From the NCBI RefSeq assembly GCF_001625195.1, contig NC_054391.1, positions 1,860,001 through 1,924,000 on the forward strand: DNA of 64,000 nucleotides. Reading direction: 5' to 3'. The position numbers and the translations under genes were made by a program. Positions 1 through 9,788 of the stretch are shown here, in pieces (the first letter of the stretch is position 1; each line of letters opens with the position of its first letter). Source of the stretch: Drechmeria coniospora. Lineage: Eukaryota > Ascomycota > Sordariomycetes > Hypocreales > Ophiocordycipitaceae. A model generated the notes under the pieces. It was not told the origin of the DNA, searched no databases, and saw only the letters and a program-made list of their open reading frames with translations.

Positions 1-3000
1 GGGAATTCGACAGGCGGCGAAGGCGCCGGGTTGGAGGGCGAGTCGGAGGTTGAGTGGGTGGTACGATAGGTTAACGCCGCCAAAGCTTTTTGACTCTCAT
101 TCCAGGACACTTGGCCTAGACTGTCACCAGCCGGTCCCTTCGACGCAGTCGAACCCCGCCGACGGCTTGTCCGCGCCACGACCTATTCGCACGCTCTGGG
201 GGAGAAGGTTTCATGCCACGCTGCCGCTGGGCTGGCCCTCGTGTTGCGCCCGGCCCCTGTTTCCCCCGCTCGCTGCCAACCGATGCCACCGTTTCGCCGT
301 TTCTCCGTCTCGAATTGGAAGGTTTGGGCCGTAGCTGACGCCAGAGCTCGATGGGAGGAAGAGACCCATCAGGCAGGATGGCCAACCAAGCGCAGTTGGT
401 GCCTCTTTTGCTGCGCGGCTTTGTCTGGGATAAGGCAAGCGTTTGGGAAGGCAACGTAGGTGCCAAACAAACGACGCCAACGACGTCGTCGCCACGGCCG
501 ATTCTGGTGCTTGACGAACTCCACCGCGACGGGTTCAAGTTTGTTTGCTTCCCCGTTTGTTTCGTTTCCGACGCATTATGCCGACGCTCCCGCATCCCTG
601 GATGGCGCACGCGAGCGGAGAAGCCTGAAGTGGCTACGGCGCCGGTCATGTTTGAGATGGCGCAGAAAGGAACGGGTGACGATGGCTTTGTCGGGTTCGT
701 CCGTGGCCTGTTACCACGCCTACCTCGGACGAGAAGCTAGGGGCAGGGGTGTCTACCAGCGGTGATCAGCGTGTAGGTTCAAATGGTTCGGCGACACGCC
801 GACGCCGTGGTGTGTCCGGTCTCTTCCCTGGTGGCCCGCAGCGCATACGAGCAAGATGGGGCGAAGGAGGAAGGGCTGCTCCGTTGGGCTGCTCCGTTGG
901 GATACGAAGCCAAGGCTCGTCCACGCTCGAGCTGCCGGCACACGTCCTGTCCCGGTTGAGGCACCCGCGCGCCATGGTCTTTTCTCGCTCCGCAGGCCTG
1001 CACGTGGACTCCAACACGCGCTTGAACCGTACCCGATGGAGCGAGCGCCCGGATGTCCACCCGTCAGTTCGGTTGATGGGTGGTTGATGGGCGGTTGATG
1101 GTTGCGATATGGTTTCGTTGATGGCGCATGACCAGGTGCATCAATCGAGGCCCGGCACGAACAGGGGCGCGACCATCGCACCGAGCAGGTCGGCAGCGGC
1201 AGCATCCAAGCAAAGGCCATGGTCTTTCCTCGGCTCGTCGGTACGGTCGTGGTCACGACGGCCCTTGCGAGGGGGTCATCACGTCGGCCATCGGCTTCCA
1301 TTGCCATCAAGCGGGCACCGCGGTCGGTACAACGCCTCCGCCTCGGCCTCCGTCGGGCAGGCTCACATTCCAGAGGCCATGTTCACCTTGCTCTCCTCAA
1401 AGTCAAGCGAAGCCGCATGATGCACTGTTGCCAGGTCAGCCTTTGGCTTTCGCCTGCCGTCGTGTTCGCTGTTTTGGCCAGGTCACCTCCTCGGCTCGGT
1501 CTCACGTTGCGGCTCCCCCGTGGACAGCATTCACGCCTGCTGGCGTCCATTTCGGCTCACGTCTCCGTCGGGTTCAAGCCGGTGACTGTGACGGTGATGC
1601 GTTGACGTACCGGCACGTTCAAGCTCGGATTGCCACCGTTCACGTACGTGGCACGTGGGCAGATCTTCGTCAGCACAGTGCGCACATGTAGCCGTGGGGT
1701 ACGGCGCTCGTTGCTGCCGGGGCACTGCACTTATGGCCCTACGTGCACTCATGTGCGTGTACGCTGTGCTACACCTTGGCCTCGCTGCTTCCCGTGGCAC
1801 GCTGGACACATTCACCATGCCGACTTGAGCCCGTCTCGAATGAAGTGTCTACAATACTCGAACGGCCGGAATATGCACATCATGACGCAAGTGCACGTAC
1901 GTGTAAGAGCATGCATGAGTAAGAACACTTTTTGTGCACATAGAGCAGACACCGTACTCGGCAGCATCCACATGGATGGGCACGCGGTACAGTGTGAAGT
2001 GTGAAGACTGGCATGGTGATGGCATTCATCACCTGCGAGCAACGGAGGCACGGGACGAAGTACTTGCGTCCGACGGCCCCTGACGCCTGCCTCTTGCACG
2101 CAAGCACATGAAGCGGGTGCTTGCTAGTTATCACTCCGCCAGCAGCGGTACGGAGTATGACGAGTAAGTCAGCAATGAAGTGCAGCCGCGGATTCGGTAC
2201 GGACAAGCACTGCGGTAGCCTGAGCAAGCATGCGAGTGCGCCTCGCTTCCAGTACCGTTAGCTGAGAACATACAAGCATGACCTAGTAGGTACAAGTATA
2301 AGTACAAGTACTGAGTACTTCGTACGGAGTACAAGAACCTGGAGTTAACTATGGAGCATATGGGGTACCTAAGGAGCAAATGTGTATTACTGTACGGAGT
2401 AAGTTGTCCGGAGTACGGAGTACTGAGTTAGTAAGTACTTAGGTACAGTAAGTACAGTAGGTACTTGTACCTGCATCGGGTGTGACGGAGAGAGTCCCGG
2501 CGACCCACAGAACCATGGTGATCCGCTTGCACTGAAGAACCCCCTGAGCCGTTCCATGTACTTGCACTACCACGGCGGCCAGCCGTTCAATCTGGCCGAC
2601 ATACTTACTCCGTACTTACTCCGTACTCCTCCGTACATGTACTTAATACAACTACATGTACTTACATGTACATGCTCCGTTTCGGCGAGTAGGTGCCGCA
2701 TGTGCAGTACAGAGTACTAACAAAGGCACTTGCACCTTGCGAGTACCAAGTACTAGGTACCTAATGGACACCCATCACCCGCCAACGATGGTGCTTGCAT
2801 TGTACCTACCAGTTGATTTGTACTCCAGCCCGACAGACCGTCTCATGTCCACTTCTCGACCAGCACGAGTATTGCTTGGCAAGTTCCCGTATCGCGTACA
2901 TGTGTTGATTGCTTCGAATCAACGGCATGGAATGTTGCTGCATCGAGAACGGACGAATATCGGTACGAGCGTCCACACGAAATGTGACACAGGATCTCGA

Positions 3001-4080
3001 CGTCGCAACGACGAGCACTTGCACCTACATGCACGACTACTACAGGTACTGCTTCGTCCACTATCCAGGTTCATGTACTGTACTCTTCACAGTGCAGTCT
3101 TTGAAACTAGTGCACTAAAATGGTGGCATTGTGTACCTGCAGCAGTAGGGCGTAGGGGTGCATTTGCCCAGGTGCTGAAGGTATTGGGGTCAAAGTTCGG
3201 TACCTATGAATGAATACTTCGTGCCTAGTACCGAGTCCGCGCCTGCACGGTGTATGCCAAACATGATGAGTAAGTAATTAAGAACACTTCGTACTTGGGT
3301 ACATCTCGTGGCGACGACGTCGGGTGCCGCTACCGACTCGCGTACAGATTCAAATGTGCGACTCCTGCCTGCTCGTATCACCAGTGCGGACCAGTTCCTC
3401 ATGACAAGAGGCGACGAATCAGCGCAAGCATTGCCCTTGTACGGAGTTACAGGAACGCCCATACAGTAAGTAAGAGGTGTACAGCACCAAGACTGTAGTG
3501 CTCGAAGCACATGCGCTGGTACCCAAGTGCGTGCGCAGACTGCAAAGGCATCCAGTAAGTACATGCACTTGAAGTGACGTGCACATCTGCGGTACCTGCG
3601 GCAAGGGCTCCGTACCAAGCACGTACTTGTACTTGCCTTGCCTTGCCAACGCGCAACGACTCTGCCGACCCCACACCGGAGGTCCCTGTGTCGGGTTGAC
3701 GGCGCCCGGTCATGATAGCGGCGGGGGATGGCAAGTACTCTCTTGCGCTGTATCGGTACTGGCTCCACTGGTCGCTGCAGGCGTAAAAAGAACTAATAGT
3801 GCATCAATGCCGAAACGAACTCCTTGATGTCGAGCGAGCATCCAACACCGACGGCCGCTTGCTGAATCAATCCCGAGTCGCCGGTCCCAAGACTGGACTA
3901 GGCTGATGCTGCATACCGTGCTAACGCTGCTCGCCGCCAACACCACCGTCGGGCCTGCGTCGCAGCATGAACCTGCCCTTCGCACGCTGCGTCGACGTTT
4001 ATGCGTCCTCCCTTTGGCAACACCGAGAGACGAACAGACATAGCATGGCCATGGCGTTGGGGTGGCATCGGCACAGCAGT
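1..4080. other. Left gene-free stretch, two compositional halves
   Basis: No gene could be supported here. Positions 1 to about 2280 are GC-rich and carry overlapping open frames on both strands (for example 116-649 minus, 1128-1691 plus), but none shows a recognisable family, intron signal or consistent reading frame. They are most simply GC-driven random frames. From about 2280 the sequence changes to TAC/GTA-rich DNA with repeated ACGGAGTAC and GTACTCCGT motifs (for example 2330, 2411, 2620), like the other intergenic regions of the window. No tRNA or rRNA was recognised. A diverged gene with very short exons cannot be excluded. Confidence 0.5.
1071..1104. repeat. Short GGTTGATGGG tandem repeat
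   Basis: Three consecutive imperfect copies of the 10-11 bp unit GGTTGATGGG are visible, followed by further GGTTGATGG-like sequence to about 1125. It lies in unannotated GC-rich DNA. No function is inferred. Confidence 0.6.
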
Positions 4081-4258
4081 AGCATGGTATCAGCATAGTG
4101 TCAGCATAGTACTAGCATAGTATTACCATAGTATTAGCAAAGGAATAGCATAGGAATAGCATAGGAATAGTATGGTATTAGCAGAGTCTTAGCATCGGGT
4201 TAGCATGGTGGTTGTCCAGCATTCGCATGGCATTCGCATGGCATTCGCATGGTGGTAG
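4081..4258. repeat. 11-bp-period minisatellite upstream of the protease gene
   Basis: Twelve consecutive imperfect 11-bp units related to AGCATAGTATT run from 4081 to about 4212. A second 11-bp family, GCATTCGCATG, follows in about three near-identical copies to about 4258. The period holds across the change of unit. The array sits 175 to 350 bp upstream of the M43 protease start codon, so it lies in that gene's promoter region. Whether it has any regulatory effect is unknown. Confidence 0.85.
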
Positions 4259-4300
4259 CACTGCAATTGCACTCCCCGAGGTCCAAGAGGCCTTCTTGGG

Positions 4301-4310
4301 CATATTAATA
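4301..4310 (+). promoter_or_regulatory. Possible TATA-like element of the M43 protease gene
   Basis: The AT-rich string CATATTAATA stands alone in GC-rich sequence about 125 bp upstream of the start codon at 4433, a reasonable distance for a fungal core promoter. This rests on position and composition only. Confidence 0.35.
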
Positions 4311-4432
4311 GCCGGCACGCCCAACCGGCCGCAAGTTCTTCCTTCCCCCACCGCTTCCCCTCGATCCTGCTCCGTCCGTCCTGTCCCAACCCTGAAGCCA
4401 AAGACCCTTGAGCAACGTTGGTGGCCTTTGCA

Positions 4433-6178
4433 ATGGCACTCCGACGCTTCGCCATCGCCGCCCTCTGGGCCACGGGGACCGCGGTTAGCCTCGTCAGCGC
4501 CGCTTCCTACGACCACGTCAACTCCACCGCCGAGCTGCCGGTCATCGTGAAGCGAGATGTCATCCCGGACGACAACAGCTGGGTCAAGCTCTACATCGTT
4601 GCCCACCTGTGCTGCGTCGAAGGATTCCGTTGTGCCAGTGTACGACTCGATCCATCCACCTACCCGTCGACGAGCGCAAGACTAACGTTGCCTAGAAAGA
4701 GTCTGTCAGCAGGCAGGTGGACATCATGAACGAAAAGTTAGCCATGGCCAAAATCTGGTTCGACATCCTGCTCGTCGAGTGGGTCACGGACGAGCGATGC
4801 GGCCGAACAAACGTCGGCGACAGATGGGGGACCGACGAGCTGAAGCGCGGCTTCTACGTCGGCGACGCGAGGGTCCTCAACTTCCTCTACCTGCCCAATA
4901 ACCAGGGAGACGGTGCCAAGGGCCTGTCCTGGGACGCCAACCCCTACGCCTACGACGCCAACATGCTCGGCAACCTCGACGGCTGCACCGTCGCCATGGA
5001 CACCCTTCCCGGCATGGACGAAGGGGACGATAATCAGCCGGCCGCCAACCCCCCTGCCCGTCTCGGATCCGGCAGCGGGATCCTGTCCGACCTCTGGAGC
5101 GGCGTCACCCGGTTCTTCTCCCGGGACCTCCACGAAGCTCACACCGGCCTGGCCCGGCGTGGATACCTCAAGGAGACTGAATGGGTCTCCGTGAGCTGCC
5201 ACGAATGCGGTCACTGGCTGGGCCAGCCACACTGGCGCGGCGGACTCACGAAAAAGGGAACGTACAACATGATGACAGCTCCCATCGGGTGCGTACCTCT
5301 CCATCACTCCCGTCCCCGTCCCGTCCCCAGCGCCTGCTCCTGCCCCTGCCCCTGCCAACCAGCATGCCGCGTGTTCGCTGACACGTCCACGCAGCCGAAA
5401 CATGGGCCGTCGCTATGACTTTGACGAGAGTCAGGTGCGGACGATGCGACAGGTCGCCCTGAAACGCGTCCGCCAAGGTGGCTCTGACCAACCGAGGACA
5501 GGTTTGCGCGTCGACGGACCGGGCGCAGCTCCGAACAATCCGCGACCGGCATCCTCATCCGCACCCGCGCCCGCGCCCGCACCCGCTCCTGCATGGAGAC
5601 CGGCGCCCGCACCAGCACGGAGACCGGCACCCGCATGGAGACCGGCACCCGCACCCGCCTGGAGACCGGCACCCGCACCCGCCTGGAGACCGGCACCCGC
5701 ACCCGCCTGGAGGCCGGCACCCGCACCCGCATGGAGGCCGGCACCCGCACCCGCATGGAGGCCGACACCCGCGTCGAGACCGGCACCGAAAGTGCCGGGG
5801 GCATGTTCGTGCCCGGACAACTCGCAGCGCTACATAGCGCCCGCCACGATATGTCAAAACAACCCCTATGCCATCGGCTGTGAGGGGAGCCGTTTCCGTG
5901 GCGAATCTCGCAAGAAGTACCCCTCCAATTACCGCCGATCGGAGGAGGAAGACTACACGCTCGTTTATCTTTTTCAGAGCAACGATACGGCCTCGTCCGG
6001 AGACGGTCAAGGGCAGGAACGCCCGGTGCCGTTCTACGTATCTCGCCGTCATCTGTACCCCGTAGAGCCGGAGCAAGGAGGAGACGACATGGGCGAAATT
6101 GGAGACGGCATGGGACACGAAAGGGAACACGAAAGGGGACACGAAGGTGAAGAGTCTCGATCACCGCTGCCTCATTAA
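4433..6178 (+). CDS. Secreted M43 (pappalysin-like) metalloprotease with Pro/Ala-repeat C-terminus
   Basis: Predicted extracellular zinc metalloprotease of 527 aa. Three exons: 4433-4639, 4696-5288 and 5395-6178. Intron 1 has branch ACTAAC and acceptor CCTAG; the frame is kept at both junctions. Residues 1-23 look like a signal peptide (MALRRFAIAALWATGTAVSL...). The zinc motif HECGHWLGQPH (residues 238-248) fits HExxHxxGxxH with the catalytic Glu at 239. It is followed by an MMTAP Met-turn candidate and the FDESQVRTMR helix that ends the M43 catalytic domain. Known M43 fungal proteases are usually near 280-300 aa, so the third exon adds an unusual tail: about 75 residues of APAWRP repeats, a four-Cys segment (CSCPDN...CQNNPYAIGC) and an acidic His/Glu end. 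The tail may tether or space the enzyme in the wall or on a substrate; that is inference. A start at 4418 would need TTG, so 4433 is chosen. Confidence 0.88.
5561..5790 (+). repeat. Coding minisatellite (APAWRP repeat) in the protease tail
   Basis: Imperfect 12- to 18-bp units built on CCCGCACCCGCCTGGAGACC lie inside exon 3 of the M43 protease and encode APAPAWRP-type repeats. Because the units are multiples of three and stop-free, other frames on both strands stay open too, giving false antisense frames such as 5304-6164. Copy number is likely to vary between isolates. Confidence 0.85.
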
Positions 6179-7312
6179 GGACCAGCCACGCGTGTCGTCT
6201 TTGCTACTTTTTCGCTCTCTCGCCTTGCCGGTGTTGCTCCTTTGCATTTTCTCTGTAGAAAGCGCCTTATTTTATCGACCGAGTGCTCGAGACACTCCAT
6301 GAACGCCTGAAATTCGTTGGGGGGTGTGCGGCGCAACAAAAGGGTTCCGACTCTCTACTACCTCTTCCTGGTCCATTATCCAAATCGATACGGACAAAAG
6401 TTTTCATGTGGAACGGATAGACTACCTTTGGCGTTGGTTGGCATGGAGAGGGAAAATGATGGAGGATCCAGGGAAACAGGCGTTGGCTGAGCCAGGAGCT
6501 CACGTGTAAGTGAACAAATAGTTTGATACCTACAAATACTGTACGGGTAGTAGAGGACAGTCCGGGATTGGTATTAACTAGCTATGTGCTGTACTGTGTC
6601 CAAGTACTAATAGTACTAATCAAGAACATATACTCCGTACTGAGCAAGAGCTGAAGTACCAGCAGGGACGCGTGCTTGTGCTGCAGCACCGAAGTAGTAC
6701 GAAATAAAGGCCAAAATTCCAACTGCTCTGACAGGCAATTTCATGAACTGGTTACTTACTGTACGAAGTAGTACAGTGAACGGAGTGCCTAATAATATTA
6801 CAGCACGGTACGGAGTACCCAGAGTAACAGTAATATAATACGGAGTACGGAGTACTAAGTAGGTATGAATATGCCTAAGTACATGCACAAGTCGGTGTAC
6901 TCCACACACTACAGTACTGTAGATACCAAGGCCTACCACCCACATGCACGAAGTACTTGCGGAGTGCTTCGTACATGTACTGTACTGTACTGTACAGTAA
7001 GCACTGTAATTAAGTACAGTACAAAACTAAGAACATGCCTGTACATCTACAGTACATGTACATGCTACTTGTACTGTACTTGTACAGAATTGGAATTCAC
7101 ATCTTTATCGCCAGTCAAGTAGCTTCCCAGCGTCATTGGTAAGGAGAGTGACTTCTGCCAGATAATACTTTGCCCCGCTCAAATCCTCAAGTGCTGACTA
7201 CACATTCATTGTAGCTTGCAGCTCGTTGAGAGTTGCATCATACTTACTCTCCAACATCCTGATTCATCCACCACAAACCTCAGCACTCCCGGCCGATCAA
7301 AAGCAATCGACC
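6179..7312. other. Intergenic region rich in ACGGAGTAC/TAC motifs
   Basis: This lies between the stop of the M43 protease and the start of the Cwf19-like gene, which run in the same direction. From about 6520 to 7090 it is filled with TACTGTAC, TACGGAGTAC and similar strings (for example 6838-6856). No coding region was supported. Confidence 0.6.
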
Positions 7313-9382
7313 ATGGATGGGCTCGAAGAGTTCGAAAAGTCTCTAGCGGCAGAAAAGGCCGAGAGGGAGAGGGCAGAACGAGACGGCGACGAGCGGCGAA
7401 AACATCACAAGCACCGTCATGGCCACCGACATGACGACAGTCGATCCCACCACCACCACCACAGACACGAACACAGACACGAACACAAAGGCAGAGATGA
7501 AGAAAGGAATCGTAAGCACAGAGTTGACGAGGACAGTGGTCACCGGCACAAACGAAGCCGTCATTCGCGCGACGACACCGAAGGCGACCGCCATCAACAG
7601 TCGGGACGCTCCCGAACCGACTACGACGCTCGATCCAAGCCTGAGGAGAATGCGGGCCGAGACGATCGAAGCGAAGCGCCTCAGCATCTCGAACGCGACG
7701 CCTGGATGACGGCGCCCTCAGCACTCGAGGTCGAACACGTCCACCGACCCGCTCGCGACACAACACCCCCGCCCAAGGAAGCGCCCAAGCGGATGATCCA
7801 CTCACGCGAGCTCAATTCCGGCCATCTGCAGGCGCTCAACGATGGCCAATCCCTTCCTGACGCCGTGCTCGATGCTGATGCCGACGCCGTGCCGGCCGAG
7901 CGCAGCGTCGACTACCTCTTCGGCGACGAGGGCTCCTCTTGGCGCATGACGAAGCTCAAGGCCGTCTACACCGCGGCCGAAGAGTCGGGGAGGTCGGTCG
8001 ATGCCGTCGCTCTCGAGCGGTTCGGAAGCCTCCAAGACTTTGACGACGCTCGCGAGGAGAAGAATGAGCTGGAGAGGAGGAAGCTGTACGGCCATGGCTA
8101 CAGGGAACGAGAGAAGCCTACGGGCGACCTCTACCGCGAACGGCGGCGAACCAAGGAACCGACCCCCGAGCCGGAGCAGGGAACCGTCCTGCCGGCGGCG
8201 AGAGCCCCCATGGACCCGACCGCCCTCAACAGGCTCCGCGCCCAGATGATGAAGGCGAAGCTCCGGAAAGCGCCCAACGCAGCCCAGCTGGAGCAGGAGT
8301 ACAACGAGGCGGCCGCCGCCGCTGCGGCGCACCCGACGCCCCAGGCCGTCGTCCTCGGCGTCATGGACAACCGCCAGCTCGCGGGCACCCGTGCGGAGGT
8401 CAAGGCGGTGACGACGCAGCGCGGCCGCGGTCGGGGCGCGGTCGAGGAGAACGCAGACATGTCGATCGACGACATGGTGCGCGAGGAGCGCCGGACCAAG
8501 GGCCAGGCCGGCGGCGAGGGCATGCGTCTCGCCGAACGCATCGCCAAGGACGCCAAGTACGACGATAACCTCGAGTACATGGACGAAAACGCCGAGAAGC
8601 TCGCTCGACGCGTCCATAAGAGCGAGGCTAACCTCAAGAACATGGCCGTCAACGAGTTCCAGCGGCTCAACCGCGTCCTCGACAGCTGCCCGCTGTGCCA
8701 CCACGAGGACACGGGACGGCCTCCGCTGGCGCCCGTCGTCTCCCTCGGCACCCGCGTCTTCCTCACGCTCGCAACCGAGCCGGAGCTCGGCGAGGGCGGC
8801 GCCGTCATCGTACCGCTCGCCCACAGGCGCAACCTCCTCGAGTGCGACGACGACGAGTGGGAGGAGGTGCGGAACTTCATGAAGTGCCTCACCCGCATGT
8901 ATCACGAGCAGGGTCGCGATGTCCTCTTCTACGAAAATGCCGCGGCGCCGCGCCGTCACCTCCACGCCGCCATGGTCGCCGTCCCGATCCCGTACGAGGA
9001 GGGCGCCACCGCGCCGGCCTTCTTCCGCGAAGCCTTTCTCTCATCCGACGAAGAGTGGTCGCAGCACAAAAAGGTCATCGACACGGCCGCCCGCGCCCGC
9101 GACGGCCTCGGTCGCATGGCCTTCCGCCGCAGCATCGCCAAGGAGATGCCCTACTTTCACGTCTGGTTCTCCCTCGACGGCGGGCTCGGTCACGTCGTCG
9201 AGAACGCCGATCGGTGGCCCCGCGGCGACCTGTTCGCCCGCGAGGTCGTCGCCTCCATCGTCGGTGCCGAGCCGCATCTCGCCAAGAAACAGGGCCGCTG
9301 GTCACGGGCCGACCCCCGGCTGGAGCCTTGGAAGAAGTCATGGCGCAAGTTTGACTGGACCCGCGCCCTGACGTCCGAGTGA
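7313..9382 (+). CDS. cwf19: CwfJ-domain splicing factor, Cwf19/CWF19L2 type
   Basis: Single-exon gene for 689 aa. Family members associate with late spliceosomes and intron-lariat debranching, so a nuclear role in pre-mRNA splicing is expected. The N-terminal part (about residues 1-150) is highly charged and His/Arg/Asp-rich (HHHHHRHEHRHEHK), as in Cwf19-type proteins. Residues 395-460 (SIDDMVREER...YMDENAEKLARR) match the conserved block before the CwfJ C-terminal domain 1. That domain, a HIT-like fold, shows CPLC at 459-462 and RRHLHAAM with His near 549 and 551. Domain 2 follows to the end (FHVWFSLDGGLGHVVEN...WKKSWRKFDWTRA). There is no calcineurin-like N-terminus, so it is Cwf19-like and not Drn1-like. 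The open frame extends upstream to 7226 only with a non-ATG codon; ATG 7313 sits in ACCATGG. Confidence 0.92.
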   Translation: MDGLEEFEKSLAAEKAERERAERDGDERRKHHKHRHGHRHDDSRSHHHHHRHEHRHEHKGRDEERNRKHRVDEDSGHRHKRSRHSRDDTEGDRHQQSGRSRTDYDARSKPEENAGRDDRSEAPQHLERDAWMTAPSALEVEHVHRPARDTTPPPKEAPKRMIHSRELNSGHLQALNDGQSLPDAVLDADADAVPAERSVDYLFGDEGSSWRMTKLKAVYTAAEESGRSVDAVALERFGSLQDFDDAREEKNELERRKLYGHGYREREKPTGDLYRERRRTKEPTPEPEQGTVLPAARAPMDPTALNRLRAQMMKAKLRKAPNAAQLEQEYNEAAAAAAAHPTPQAVVLGVMDNRQLAGTRAEVKAVTTQRGRGRGAVEENADMSIDDMVREERRTKGQAGGEGMRLAERIAKDAKYDDNLEYMDENAEKLARRVHKSEANLKNMAVNEFQRLNRVLDSCPLCHHEDTGRPPLAPVVSLGTRVFLTLATEPELGEGGAVIVPLAHRRNLLECDDDEWEEVRNFMKCLTRMYHEQGRDVLFYENAAAPRRHLHAAMVAVPIPYEEGATAPAFFREAFLSSDEEWSQHKKVIDTAARARDGLGRMAFRRSIAKEMPYFHVWFSLDGGLGHVVENADRWPRGDLFAREVVASIVGAEPHLAKKQGRWSRADPRLEPWKKSWRKFDWTRALTSE

Positions 9383-9788
9383 GCGAGTGCGGTTGTGCCA
9401 CGTCGCAACCTGGCACTCGGCGCTCGCCTGCGTCGGGTACGCGGTGCCTGCGCGCAAGGGGGGCCATGAGTGATGTCATGACCTGCCCGGGGTGACCAAG
9501 GCAATATGTCTGCATGGATGATGGGTACGTTGCATGAATCAAGTCTATACACTCGGGCGCACAGTCCAGCATGTTGTCGTCCTATGCGTAGAAATTCATA
9601 CAAAAGCTGGCGCGCGAGCGGCGGCAAAATCAACGTCGTATCCGATCCGTCCTCCATCCGCCACGCTCGCCCCCGCGGTGACGGAACGGAGAAACGCGGC
9701 ATGCGGTCCGCGCTGGGTGCTGGTATCGAACAGACAAGACGGCGGGTGTCCAGGGGTATCATCATGACCCGTTCTCCCGGTCGGCTCC
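9383..9788. other. Tail-to-tail intergenic spacer
   Basis: Shared 3' region between the Cwf19-like gene (plus) and the alpha/beta hydrolase gene (minus). It probably holds both 3' UTRs and polyadenylation sites. Nothing else was recognised. Confidence 0.6.

Noticed and set aside
5304..6164. 286-codon minus frame over the protease exon 3
   Set aside because: Opened by the in-frame APAWRP coding minisatellite; antisense of a supported gene.
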